Positions 1-7,922 of a stretch of DNA of 43,103 nt are shown here, piece by piece. The stretch's first letter is position 1; each line of letters opens with the position of its first letter. The notes beneath the pieces are model-generated. The model was given only the letters and a program-made list of their open reading frames with translations. It was not told the DNA's origin and ran no database searches. The DNA comes from a virus, in IMG/VR virus record IMGVR_UViG_3300032284_001121, positions 1 to 43,103 of that record, one strand, 5' to 3'. The translations under genes were made by a program, and so were the position numbers.

Positions 1-21
1 CTCGGGCAGATCGTGCACCAC
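1..21. repeat. 21-bp terminal redundancy (copy 1), circular join
   Basis: Bases 1-21 are identical to bases 43083-43103. A reading frame enters the right end and continues in the same phase from the left end, so the two ends are one locus. An exact 21-base overlap is typical of an assembler k-mer overlap on a circular or circularly permuted molecule rather than a biological terminal repeat, which in podoviruses is usually over a hundred bases. The unit genome is then about 43,082 bp. Confidence 0.9.
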
Positions 22-1383
22 CGGCGCGCTGGAGGGGTCGAGCATCCCTTCAGACGAGGACATGTGAGCCAGGTATGCCTTGTGCGCAGATTCGTGGGCT
101 GCCTCTTTACCCTCCCACACCAGCAGGTCTTTCTTGTATCTTGGCAGATCTTCTGTTTCAATCGTCTTCAGCACCGACAGCATGGGTCTGGAGCCTGGAC
201 TCTTTTTGTCTGCCGGGTCGCCTATCGTCATGAGCCACAGCACCGGCGGCACTTGAAAGCCCGGCATCAACTCGAGCCGGATGCGTGCATCGACGACACC
301 ACACACCGCCGAGAGCCCTGCGAAGAGGGGCACAAGTGGGTCGCAGCCCACAGACTCGGACATCTGCATGGCACGGGTGGCAAGCACTGAGGGCCACAGG
401 GACAGGTCGATCTCAGGTGCTGGTGGTTTAAGCCCGGCCATCACGTCCACCGGCGGGATGGGGGCTGACTCAATCGATTTGAACAGGTCCGAGATGTCTG
501 GCATTGCTCTGCTCCAACCGTGCTGCTTGGCCAAGTGGAACAGTGTCCCCAACTTGACAGCGTTGACTTTGTCGTTCTTAAAACTGGACCACTGCGTGAC
601 GATCTCACGTTCGCCGAGGTACTTCAGGGCAGGCTTGGACCAGTCATGCCAGATCGACAGGGCCTGGTCGACCTCGTTGGTCTGCTCACCGGCCCACTTG
701 AGGGCCATGCCCACCTGCACCCACTCTTCCCGTGAGCAGTCGGGGTCGATGTGCTCCAGGGCTGATCGGATCTCTTCCCATGAGGCGTTGAGCGCGTCAC
801 CTGTTGAAAGGTTCCGGTCTTTTTCTTTCTCCAGAAAGCCCTGCCACAAGTCGAGCAGCATCTGAGGGATCGTGGGCAGCCGCTCCCAGTGGCCACGGCC
901 AGCCCAGCGGTAGGGTTGGCGGGTATCAGGGTGGATCGATGGGGGCAGCACGTCCTGCACCGTGAGGCCATTGGCCGTGGCGCAGCGCAGCTCGTACACC
1001 GTAACGCCGTCGATGATGATCTTCTTGGACGGCAGCGCCAAGCCGAAGGGCATCTTGTACAGCAGCTTGCCGTGACCCTGGCGGCCAGAGTCAATGATCA
1101 CCGCGTCGGGGGCGTCGTACAGAGCCTTGAGATCGATGCCTTGGGCGACCGTGATGTCCCAGTTGTCAATGTCAAAAGCCATCGTGCCGCTGTAGGCATG
1201 GGCCAGGCCGATACCGAAGCCCTGCGGCAGCTCGGTTTGCGACTTGATCGCTGACTCTTTCTTGTTCCAGCCCGGGGTGCGTGGGCCCTTGGTCCCCGAG
1301 GGGATGGGCACAAGACTCCAGCCATGCCGGATATAGGCATCGACAGATGCCGGGTGCTGTTGCACCGATGGGATTGCGCTCAT
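1..1383 (-). CDS. Prim-pol primase/helicase (PriCT-2, DUF3987), N-terminal part; continues at 43103
   Basis: This is the 5' part of a leftward gene that crosses the circular join; joined to 43103..42009 it encodes about 818 aa. Residues 1-190 look like an archaeo-eukaryotic primase (prim-pol) domain: motif I FDID (D71, D73), motif II SGRQGHGK (99-106), motif III YELR (E131), followed by the family hallmark VLPPSIHP. Residues 201-275 match PriCT-2, ending QWSSF. From about 310 a DUF3987 helicase-like domain begins; its P-loop reads GDPADKKSP (388-396), with lysine where the usual glycine precedes KS. The expected role is primer synthesis and origin or fork unwinding. The start is ATG at 1383 with a weak AGCGAGAG upstream. 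It diverges from the rightward replication operon at 1551. Domain calls are from motif recognition. Confidence 0.88.
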   Translation of the reverse strand, partial: MSAIPSVQQHPASVDAYIRHGWSLVPIPSGTKGPRTPGWNKKESAIKSQTELPQGFGIGLAHAYSGTMAFDIDNWDITVAQGIDLKALYDAPDAVIIDSGRQGHGKLLYKMPFGLALPSKKIIIDGVTVYELRCATANGLTVQDVLPPSIHPDTRQPYRWAGRGHWERLPTIPQMLLDLWQGFLEKEKDRNLSTGDALNASWEEIRSALEHIDPDCSREEWVQVGMALKWAGEQTNEVDQALSIWHDWSKPALKYLGEREIVTQWSSFKNDKVNAVKLGTLFHLAKQHGWSRAMPDISDLFKSIESAPIPPVDVMAGLKPPAPEIDLSLWPSVLATRAMQMSESVGCDPLVPLFAGLSAVCGVVDARIRLELMPGFQVPPVLWLMTIGDPADKKSPGSRPMLSVLKTIETEDLPRYKKDLLVWEGKEAAHESAHKAYLAHMSSSEGMLDPSSAPVVHDLPE

Positions 1384-1441
1384 ATAATAACTCTCGCTGG
1401 TAATGCAGTTGCTGGCTTGTTCACTGGTTAAATCCTCTTTA

Positions 1442-1471
1442 AGCCCCGTCTAATCCACGGGGCTTTTTCTT
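1442..1471 (+). terminator. Rho-independent terminator, rightward, in a divergent gap
   Basis: Stem AGCCCCGT (1442-1449), 7-nt loop, ACGGGGCT (1457-1464), then TTTTCTT. The T-tract is only on the + strand, so it ends rightward transcription. No rightward gene lies immediately upstream: the gene on its left is the leftward primase. It would block antisense transcription of the primase region or end a short unannotated RNA, while sitting in the 5' leader of the primase mRNA as a hairpin. Confidence 0.7.
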
Positions 1472-1496
1472 GCCTGAAAAATATTTTTTCAAATAT

Positions 1497-1526
1497 GTTG
1501 CACAGTGTATCAGAGTTGTGTAACAA
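1497..1526 (+). promoter_or_regulatory. Putative promoter with overlapping dyad for the replication operon
   Basis: TTGCAC (1498-1503) lies 17 nt from TAACAA (1521-1526), a weak sigma70-like pair. An imperfect inverted repeat GTTGCACA (1497-1504) / TGTGTAAC (1517-1524), 7 of 8 paired, covers both elements. That placement suits an operator, perhaps for the ribbon-helix-helix protein encoded by the next gene. The region is AT-rich just upstream (1478-1496). The promoter call is inference; the dyad is directly visible. Confidence 0.4.
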
Positions 1527-1550
1527 TGCAACCCATGCGAGGAATTATTC

Positions 1551-1742
1551 ATGGCTACCAAACCTAAATCAAAGTATCTGAACATCCGGGTCACTCCCGC
1601 TGTTCACAAGGTGTTCCACCGAAAGGCCGAGGAGTACGGAGGCGTCTCTGAGGTCTTGCGAGAACTAGTAAGTGCGTTCATTGAAGAACGAGTCAAAGTA
1701 ACCCCCAACCCTGAAAGAAAGACAATTTATCATGTCAATTGA
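1551..1742 (+). CDS. Small ribbon-helix-helix (Arc/CopG-like) DNA-binding protein
   Basis: A 63-aa basic protein. The pattern KYLNIRVTPAVHKVFHRKAEE followed by a short loop (YGG) and VSEVLRELVSAFIEERV has the beta-strand/helix/helix layout of Arc/MetJ/CopG regulators, with alternating residues in the strand (L-I-V, residues 10-14). Such proteins bind DNA as dimers and often repress their own operon; the dyad at 1497-1524 is a candidate site. GAGG at 1539-1542 is a good ribosome site 8 nt before the ATG. It is the first gene of the rightward replication operon and overlaps the next gene by 11 nt. The fold assignment is by pattern only. Confidence 0.7.
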   Translation: MATKPKSKYLNIRVTPAVHKVFHRKAEEYGGVSEVLRELVSAFIEERVKVTPNPERKTIYHVN

Positions 1743-2178
1743 AGCCAAAATCGAGGCGCTCACCGCCGCTATCGTCACCCTCACAGCCAAGCTGGAGTCG
1801 AGCAATGTAGCACTTGCTGCACCCGTTGCGCCAGCACCTGCCCCTGTGGTACAAGCTGCCCCGGTTACCGTCACTGTTGTGGACCCTGTACCCGCAGCAC
1901 CAGCCCCAGTGGTTACCGCACCCGGCGCCGTCACACTTGCAATGCCTGCACCACCCTCATTCATCGAGGTAGTTGCACCAGCCCCAGCACCGGCCGGCGC
2001 ACCGTTTACCGATGCCAAGGGACTCATGGACTACGTCCTGGCGTCCTACAAGTCCATGGGCCAGGAAAAGGGCGCCATGATCCAAGGCGTGCTGACCACC
2101 CTGGGCTACCAGAACATCAACGAGATCAAGCCTGAGCACTACTCGGCTTTGTACGCTGGTGTGGAAGCGCTGAAATGA
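1732..2178 (+). CDS. Hypothetical protein with Ala/Pro-rich linker
   Basis: 148 aa in three parts: an N-terminal amphipathic helix (about 1-28, coiled-coil-like), a long low-complexity linker rich in Ala, Pro and Val (about 29-95, repeated APAP/PAAPAP units), and a compact C-terminal segment (about 96-148: FTDAKGLMDYVLASY then GVLTTLGYQNINEIKPEH). The C-terminal part looks helical, and its position next to DUF2800 and DUF2815 suggests a role in replication or recombination. I cannot name the family. It shares 11 nt with the gene before and 4 nt (ATGA) with the gene after, so translation is probably coupled. Confidence 0.75.
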   Translation: MSIEAKIEALTAAIVTLTAKLESSNVALAAPVAPAPAPVVQAAPVTVTVVDPVPAAPAPVVTAPGAVTLAMPAPPSFIEVVAPAPAPAGAPFTDAKGLMDYVLASYKSMGQEKGAMIQGVLTTLGYQNINEIKPEHYSALYAGVEALK

Positions 2179-3473
2179 GCACTCATGCCATGTTGTCGCC
2201 ATCCAAGGCGGTGCGCTGGCTCTCCTGCCCCGGCTCGATCCGGGAGGAGGCCAAGTACCCCGAGGAGGAGAGTGGACCGGCCGCAGTAGACGGAACCCAC
2301 TCGCACTACCTGCTCGAGTGCTGCATTCTGGGTGGCCTCGAGGACCCCTATGTCGCTATAGGGAAAACGCTTAGGGACCATGAAGGTGAGTTTACCGTTG
2401 ACGACGTGCGCGCATCCCGTGTGCGCATGGCCATCGTCTACATCAAGCAGCGCGGCAAAGAGCTGGGTGATGACTGCGAAGTGATCCCCGAGTCGCGCGT
2501 GGACCCTGAGCACTTCTTGGGCCGTAACGACATGAGCGGCACGGCCGACGTGCAGCTTCACGCCCTGACAGCCCGGGTGCTGGAGGTGATTGACTACAAG
2601 GACGGCATGAACTATGTCGCCGTGGAGAACAACCCCCAGCTCGAGATGTATGGTCTGGGCGCCCTGGCTGCGTTCAAGCTGCCGGTCAACGGGGCATACC
2701 CGTTTGACACGGTGCGCTTGACCGTGATCCAGCCTAAGCTGGCTTTGAAGGGCATGAAGCCGATCAACTCGGTGGAGATGTCTGTCAAGGACCTGTTGGC
2801 CAAGATCCCCAAGTACGTGCTGGGCGCCGCTGCTACCGACATGCCCGATGCTGCGCTTGTGCCTGGTGAAGACCAGTGCAAGTACTGCCGCGCCAAGGGT
2901 AGCTGCACTGCGCTGGCCGGCAACGTCATGAACGCCATGGAGCTGTTTTCGCCGGTCGAGGTGCTGGACATCGCGCAGCAGGCTGCCGACAAGGACCCGG
3001 CCAAGATGGACGAGCGTCAGATCTGCCAGATCATGGAGGCTGCACCCCTGATGCGCCAGCTCCTTGAGGCCGTTGAGAAGGAAGCCATGAAGCGATTCAA
3101 GGCCGGCATCTCGATCCCAGGCTTGAAGCTGGTCCATGGTCGCGGTAGCCGCAACTGGTCCATGAGTGATGACGACATCGCCGAGAAGCTCATGAAGATG
3201 GGGATGCCCAAGGCCGAGGTTTACGAGGTCAAGCTGATCAGTCCTGCCAAGGCTGAGAAGGTTGTCTGGCGCACCAAGCGCAACGGTGTTGAGACCAACA
3301 AACAACTCTCGGAGCGTCAGATCAAAACGATGAACACCGAGTACATCACGAGGGTAGCAGGCAAGCTCACCGTCGTGCCCGAGTCAGATGAGCGCCCTGC
3401 GGTCATCATGAACGCTGCACCATTGTTTGGTGCGGTTGAAGAAGTCCCGGCTCTGCCGGATTGGTTAAAGTAA
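2175..3473 (+). CDS. DUF2800 family PD-(D/E)XK nuclease, probable Fe-S cluster
   Basis: 432 aa, matching the phage DUF2800 family of RecB/Cas4-like nucleases. Visible motifs: DGTHSHYLLE (39-48, motif I histidine), GTAD (D125), VIDYKDG (D140, K142) and QLEMY (155-159, the QxxxY helix). Four cysteines, C18 near the N-terminus plus C235-x2-C238-x5-C244, are spaced like the iron-sulfur-binding cysteines of Cas4 and AddB. The likely role is end processing during phage recombination or degradation of host DNA. It overlaps the upstream stop by ATGA and is followed by the DUF2815 protein, its usual neighbour in phages. The nuclease family is a confident call; the Fe-S cluster is inference. Confidence 0.88.
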   Translation: MSTHAMLSPSKAVRWLSCPGSIREEAKYPEEESGPAAVDGTHSHYLLECCILGGLEDPYVAIGKTLRDHEGEFTVDDVRASRVRMAIVYIKQRGKELGDDCEVIPESRVDPEHFLGRNDMSGTADVQLHALTARVLEVIDYKDGMNYVAVENNPQLEMYGLGALAAFKLPVNGAYPFDTVRLTVIQPKLALKGMKPINSVEMSVKDLLAKIPKYVLGAAATDMPDAALVPGEDQCKYCRAKGSCTALAGNVMNAMELFSPVEVLDIAQQAADKDPAKMDERQICQIMEAAPLMRQLLEAVEKEAMKRFKAGISIPGLKLVHGRGSRNWSMSDDDIAEKLMKMGMPKAEVYEVKLISPAKAEKVVWRTKRNGVETNKQLSERQIKTMNTEYITRVAGKLTVVPESDERPAVIMNAAPLFGAVEEVPALPDWLK

Positions 3474-3487
3474 ATTGGAGTTATCAA

Positions 3488-4117
3488 ATGTCAGAAATTA
3501 TCTTGTTATCGGATGTGCGCTTGTCTTTCCCTCACATCGCTGAGCCACAAAAGAACGTCAATGAGAAGACGGGCGAGACCCGTATCAGCTACAACTGCGA
3601 GTTCATCATGCCCAAAGACCACCCAGGTTTTGCGGCATTCATGAAGCGTTACGGCGACTTGGCTTTGCAAAAGTGGGCCGAGCACGCCACGACTGTGATG
3701 ACCATGATCTCGAAGGATCGCAAGACCCGCTGCTTCGGCGAAGGCGACGAGAAGGTCAACAAAAAGACTTTCAAGCCCTACGACGGCTATGCAGGCAATG
3801 TGTTCATCACTGCCGGCCGTGACCAGCCTCCTCAGATCATTGAGGCCAACGGCCAGCCGATCGATCCGAGCAACACCATGGCTTACCAGATGCTGACTCG
3901 CAAGATGTACGGCGGCTGTCGCGTCAACGCTGCGATCAAGCCCTGGGTGCAGGCGAACTCCTACGGTAACGGCATCCGCTGTGACCTGGTGGCTCTCCAG
4001 TTCCTGCGGGACGACACTGCCTTCGGTGAAGGCGCCGCTGATGCGTCGAGCATGTTTGGCTCTGTAGGCGCTGCGCCAGCAGCAATGCCGGGCCTGCCAT
4101 CGTTCTTGGGTCAGTAA
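3488..4117 (+). CDS. DUF2815 family, putative single-stranded DNA-binding protein
   Basis: 209 aa from ATG 3488, chosen because TGGAG (3476-3480) is 7 nt upstream and the protein then begins MSEIILLSDVRLSFP, the usual start of the family. DUF2815 proteins have a predicted OB-like fold resembling phage ssDNA-binding proteins. The C-terminus is flexible and Gly/Ala/Pro-rich (MFGSVGAAPAAMPGLPSFLGQ region, about 190-209) but lacks the acidic tip common in SSBs. It lies 14 nt after the DUF2800 nuclease and before the polymerase, fitting a role in coating single strands at the fork and in recombination. Confidence 0.82.
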   Translation: MSEIILLSDVRLSFPHIAEPQKNVNEKTGETRISYNCEFIMPKDHPGFAAFMKRYGDLALQKWAEHATTVMTMISKDRKTRCFGEGDEKVNKKTFKPYDGYAGNVFITAGRDQPPQIIEANGQPIDPSNTMAYQMLTRKMYGGCRVNAAIKPWVQANSYGNGIRCDLVALQFLRDDTAFGEGAADASSMFGSVGAAPAAMPGLPSFLGQ

Positions 4118-4227
4118 ACGAATCGGGGGCTGTTAAGCCAGCATTCGAGGACGTCAACGCGGGAAGTTTTCTGGCTTTCTATCTCGCCAAGTTGAAGACC
4201 AAATCGAGGCCCCCACCTAACGAGTAA
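4114..4227 (+). other. Protein-like open frame without a start codon between DUF2815 and polB
   Basis: In the -1 frame relative to the DUF2815 gene, an open stretch runs through its stop codon and fills the gap before the polymerase, ending at TAA 4225-4227. It translates as ...SGAVKPAFEDVNAGSFL then AFYLAKLKTKSRPPPNE, which looks like ordinary soluble protein. There is no ATG, GTG or TTG at a sensible place; GGGGG (4125-4129) lies just ahead of a GTT codon. It may be a decayed gene, a frameshift extension of the DUF2815 protein, or chance. Confidence 0.25.
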
Positions 4228-4232
4228 CAGTA

Positions 4233-6074
4233 ATGAGTAATGACTATGTATACGACATCGAGACTTATCCCAACGTGTTCACGCTGGCGGTGGAACACGC
4301 AATCGCACCTTTGCATTGGCTGTTCGAGATCAGCGACCTACGCAATGACAGTCGTGAGATCGTTGCGTTCCTCCAGTACCTTAAGGAAACCAACGCACGC
4401 ATGGTCGGCTTTAACAACCTGGGGTTCGATTATCCGGTGATTCACACCCTCATGCGCATGGGCAAGAGCGATGCGCGCACCCTGTACGACAAAGCGCAGG
4501 CTATCTTTAACTCGCAGGATGAAGACGGCAGCAAGTGGGCTCATCTGGTGAGCCCCAGTGATCGCTACGTCGCCCAGATCGACCTGTTCAAGATCCATCA
4601 CTTTGACAACAAGGCCCGGGCCACCAGCCTCAAGGCGCTCGAGTTCAACATGCGATCGGACAGCATCGAGGATCTGCCCTACAAGCCTGGCACGGTCCTG
4701 ACACCCGAGCAGATCGAGGTGCTCAAGAAGTACAACCACCACGATGTTGCGCAGACGAAGAAATTTATGCACGTCACGTCGGACATGATCAATTTTCGCG
4801 AAAAACTATGCACGTTGTACCCCGGGCGCGACTGGATCAACTACAACGACACCAAGATCGGCAAAGAGTTTTTCACCATGAAGCTCGAGGAGGCTGGTGT
4901 CTCTTGCTACGACTTCGGTCCCAGTGGCCGCACACCTCGGCAGACCAAGCGCCCCACCATCGCGCTCAAAGACGCCATCCTGCCATGGATCGCGTTTCAG
5001 TCACCCGAGTTCACCAGGGTGCTCAACTGGCTCAAGGATCAAGTCATCACGGAGACCAAGGGCGTCTTCACTGATTTGACTGCGAGAATCGACGGTTTTG
5101 AATTTGTATTTGGATTAGGCGGTATTCATGGGTCAGTTGAGAGTGAAGTCATTGAGTCGGACGATGTGTCCGTTATCGTGGACCTTGATGTCAGTTCATA
5201 TTATCCAAACCTGGCAATTGCGAATGGGTTCTACCCTGCCCACCTTGGCCAGACCTTTGTCACCATCTACAAGAGCCTGTACGAGCAGCGCAAGTCATAT
5301 CCCAAGAACAGCGCAGAAAACGCCATGCTGAAGCTGGCGCTCAACGGCGTCTACGGCGACTCGAACAACCAGTTCTCTGTCTTCTACGACCCGTTGTTCA
5401 CCATGAGCATCACGCTCAACGGCCAGTTGTTGCTGTGTGTGCTGGCCGAGGGGCTCATGCACATCGAGGGTCTGCGCATCATCCAGGTCAACACCGACGG
5501 CATGACCGTGCGTGTGCCGCGCGACAAGAAGGCGCTGGTCGATCTGGCCAGGCACGCATGGGAGGATCGCACCGGCCTGCAACTGGAAGAGGCGATCTAC
5601 AAGTCGATGATGATCCGCGACGTGAACAACTACATCGCGGTCAAGGAGGACGGCTCCGTTAAGCGCAAGGGCGCCTACGAGTACAAGATGGGCTGGCATC
5701 AAAACGCCGGTGCACTGGTGGTCGCCAAGGTGACTGAGAAGGTGCTGGTTGAGGATGCCCCGATCCGCGAGACCGTGGAGCAGTGGCCTGACATCATGGA
5801 CTTCATGCTGCGCACCAAGGTCCCGCGCTCAAGCTACCTCCAGTGGGGCGACAAGCAGGCCCAGAACATCTCGCGCTACTACATCGCCAAGGATGGCAAG
5901 CCCTTGCACAAGTGGATGCCGCCGCTGGCCAAGAAGCCCGGCGAGTGGCGCTGCATCGGCGTCGAGAGCGGCTGGAAGGTGCAGGTCTGCAACGACGTCA
6001 AGGACGCCACGCTGCCTGTGGACTACGACTACTACGTGAGGGAGGTGGAGAAACTCTGCCTCGGACTAGCATGA
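4233..6074 (+). CDS. Family B DNA polymerase with 3'-5' exonuclease domain
   Basis: 613 aa. The N-terminal proofreading domain has Exo I YDIETYP (D8, E10), Exo II FNNLGFD (D66) and Exo III YNHHDVAQT (D171). The polymerase domain has motif A DLDVSSYYP (D319), motif B KLALNGVYG (367-375) and motif C, which reads QVNTDGM (D422) instead of the usual YGDTDS. It is short for PolB and compact like other phage polymerases. It should be the replicative polymerase working with the prim-pol/DUF3987 protein and the DUF2815 protein. I see no protein-priming insertion that I can identify. The start is ATG 4233 with only a weak GAG upstream; the end overlaps the next gene by ATGA. Confidence 0.92.
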   Translation: MSNDYVYDIETYPNVFTLAVEHAIAPLHWLFEISDLRNDSREIVAFLQYLKETNARMVGFNNLGFDYPVIHTLMRMGKSDARTLYDKAQAIFNSQDEDGSKWAHLVSPSDRYVAQIDLFKIHHFDNKARATSLKALEFNMRSDSIEDLPYKPGTVLTPEQIEVLKKYNHHDVAQTKKFMHVTSDMINFREKLCTLYPGRDWINYNDTKIGKEFFTMKLEEAGVSCYDFGPSGRTPRQTKRPTIALKDAILPWIAFQSPEFTRVLNWLKDQVITETKGVFTDLTARIDGFEFVFGLGGIHGSVESEVIESDDVSVIVDLDVSSYYPNLAIANGFYPAHLGQTFVTIYKSLYEQRKSYPKNSAENAMLKLALNGVYGDSNNQFSVFYDPLFTMSITLNGQLLLCVLAEGLMHIEGLRIIQVNTDGMTVRVPRDKKALVDLARHAWEDRTGLQLEEAIYKSMMIRDVNNYIAVKEDGSVKRKGAYEYKMGWHQNAGALVVAKVTEKVLVEDAPIRETVEQWPDIMDFMLRTKVPRSSYLQWGDKQAQNISRYYIAKDGKPLHKWMPPLAKKPGEWRCIGVESGWKVQVCNDVKDATLPVDYDYYVREVEKLCLGLA

Positions 6075-6241
6075 CAGACAAACCCTACTTTGAGACATGG
6101 AGCCACGAAAACCTGGCCAGATTTGCCAAAGAGCAGTACGAGCAAAACATCGCACTGAACGAGGCACTTGAGCAACTGCGTCTTGACCTGAAGGACGCCA
6201 TCCAACTACTGAGAGAAGCAAATGCTGGAAAAACAAATTGA
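6071..6241 (+). CDS. Small hypothetical protein, helical
   Basis: 56 aa, MTDKPYFETW start, then a long charged helix (LARFAKEQYEQNIALNEALEQ) with heptad-like spacing, suggesting a coiled coil. It starts within the polymerase stop codon (ATGA overlap) and overlaps the VRR-NUC gene by 20 nt, so it is translated as part of the operon. The start at 6071 is preferred over a longer upstream reading because the longer one would be buried in the polymerase gene. No function recognised. Confidence 0.7.
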   Translation: MTDKPYFETWSHENLARFAKEQYEQNIALNEALEQLRLDLKDAIQLLREANAGKTN

Positions 6242-6521
6242 ACACACTGTGTGCGAATACGCACGCTCCCGTGACGTCCTGGCCTACAAGTTCACGTCAC
6301 CCAATCGCATGGCCGTGCCGGACCGCCTGTTCATCCTACCCTCGGGCAAGATGTTCTTCTGCGAGTTCAAGCGCACCGGCGCCAAGCCGACCGAGTCACA
6401 GGAGCGCGAGCACCTGAGACTGCGCCAGCACAAGGTGGATGTGTTTGTGGTTGACAACGTCGAAGCCGGCAAGATGATGATCAATCTGATGCTCGACATG
6501 ATGAACATGGCATCATGCTGA
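6222..6521 (+). CDS. VRR-NUC domain nuclease
   Basis: 99 aa, the length of stand-alone phage VRR-NUC proteins. Catalytic pattern of the PD-(D/E)XK fold: PDRLFILPSG (D34), then CEFKR (E48, K50), then ESQ (Q60), with an N-terminal glutamate (E3 or E7). Stand-alone VRR-NUC proteins act as structure-specific nucleases, in some cases on Holliday junctions. It sits directly before the SNF2-like helicase and overlaps it by 7 nt; this nuclease/helicase pairing is common in phage replication operons and suggests joint branch processing. Confidence 0.88.
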   Translation: MLEKQIEHTVCEYARSRDVLAYKFTSPNRMAVPDRLFILPSGKMFFCEFKRTGAKPTESQEREHLRLRQHKVDVFVVDNVEAGKMMINLMLDMMNMASC

Positions 6522-7921
6522 CACCTAACTTACTCCACGACTACCAGAAGAAAGCGGTCAATTTCCAGTGCTCTCAGCCCAACACAATGCTGTGGTTGGA
6601 CATGGGCCTGGGCAAGACCGTCATCACGCTGACCACCATCGCCCACCTCGTCAAGACTCAGTTCTTGAAGGGCGTCCTGATCGTCGCCCCGATCCGGGTC
6701 ATCCGACTGGTCTGGCGCCAGGAGGCTGCCAAGTGGGAACACACCAAGCACCTCCAGTTCAGCATGGTCATGGGGACCAAGGACCAGCGCACTCGTGCCC
6801 TCTTGCGCCCCGCTGACATCTACATGACGAACTACGAGAACCTGCGCTGGATGTCCGAGACGCTGCACACCTACTTCGTCAGCAAGGGCAAAGATCTGCC
6901 CTTCACCGGCATCGTGTGGGACGAGATCAGCAAGATGAAGAACAGCGCCACCGACCGCGTCAAGGCCACCAAGAAGATCTTGGACAAGTTTGTTTGGACC
7001 ACGGGGCTCACTGGCACACCGGCGTCCAACGGCTACAAGGACCTGCACGGCCAGTTTCTGGTGGTGGACAGGGGTCAGCGTCTGGGCACATCGAAGACAG
7101 CCTTCCGCACCCGGTTTTATCGCAAGGTGGGCCCGTACAAAGAGGTGGCGTATGAGGACACCGAGACAACGATCAAGGGTCTGATCGGTGACATCACGCT
7201 GGAGATGAGCGCGGCCGACTACAACCCGCTGCCCGATCTGATCGTGAACAATATCGAGATCGAGATGCCCGAGAACCTGCGCGCCAAGTACGACAAGATG
7301 GAAAAGGAATTCTTCCTGCGCATGGACAGCGGCACAGAGATCGAAATGTTCAACCAGGCGTCCCTCACCAACAAGTGCCTTCAGTTCAGCAACGGCGCCA
7401 TGTACCCGGTGGCCGGGATGCCACTGTGGGAAGCGATTCATGACTTAAAGCTCGAGGCGCTGGAGGACATCATCGATGAGGCCAACGGCTCACCTGTGCT
7501 GTGCTCCTATGCCTACCGCTCGGACGCTGAGCGCATCATGACCAAGTTCAAGTCGATCCGCCCGATCAACCTGACCGAGTGCAAGAGCGAGAAGGATCTG
7601 GTCAACGCCATGGCCCGGTGGAAGAGTGGCGACTGCCGCCTGATGATCGGCCACCCTGCATCCATGGGCCATGGGATCGACGGCTTGCAGGACGCTGGCC
7701 ACATCCTGGTGTGGTTCGGCCTCAATTGGAGCCTTGACCTGTATGAGCAGTTCAATGCCCGTGTCCGGCGTCAAGGCCAAGGGGCACCCGTTATGTGCCA
7801 CCGCATCCTGATGCGGGACACTCTGGATCAAGCGCAGGCACTGGCGCTTGACGACAAAGCTCAGACCCAGCAGGGTTTGCGCAATGCCATCAAACAGTAC
7901 CGTCAGTCAAAAGGAGTTTGA
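6515..7921 (+). CDS. SNF2-like superfamily 2 DNA helicase
   Basis: 468 aa. Walker A MGLGKT (30-35), motif Ia VAPIRV, Walker B WDEI (135-138, DE box), motif III TGTP (166-169), and the C-terminal RecA-like lobe ending QFNARVRRQGQ (motif VI with two arginines). These are the marks of the short phage SNF2/RapA-like helicases. It probably remodels protein-DNA complexes or drives branch migration, with the adjacent VRR-NUC nuclease. No accessory targeting domain is visible. It ends just before AAGGAG (7911-7916), the ribosome site of the next gene. Confidence 0.93.
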   Translation: MLTPNLLHDYQKKAVNFQCSQPNTMLWLDMGLGKTVITLTTIAHLVKTQFLKGVLIVAPIRVIRLVWRQEAAKWEHTKHLQFSMVMGTKDQRTRALLRPADIYMTNYENLRWMSETLHTYFVSKGKDLPFTGIVWDEISKMKNSATDRVKATKKILDKFVWTTGLTGTPASNGYKDLHGQFLVVDRGQRLGTSKTAFRTRFYRKVGPYKEVAYEDTETTIKGLIGDITLEMSAADYNPLPDLIVNNIEIEMPENLRAKYDKMEKEFFLRMDSGTEIEMFNQASLTNKCLQFSNGAMYPVAGMPLWEAIHDLKLEALEDIIDEANGSPVLCSYAYRSDAERIMTKFKSIRPINLTECKSEKDLVNAMARWKSGDCRLMIGHPASMGHGIDGLQDAGHILVWFGLNWSLDLYEQFNARVRRQGQGAPVMCHRILMRDTLDQAQALALDDKAQTQQGLRNAIKQYRQSKGV

Positions 7922-7922
7922 A

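Noticed and set aside
1098-1340. 80-codon leftward frame within the primase region
   Set aside because: Same strand but different frame from the prim-pol domain, which has motif I-III; it is a shadow frame.
2139-3305. 388-codon leftward open frame
   Set aside because: It lies opposite the DUF2800 gene, which has clear catalytic motifs; the reverse frame has His/Leu/Val-rich composition typical of a shadow of GC-rich coding DNA.
6530-7441. 303-codon leftward open frame
   Set aside because: Antisense to the SNF2-like helicase; composition is a reverse-strand artefact.
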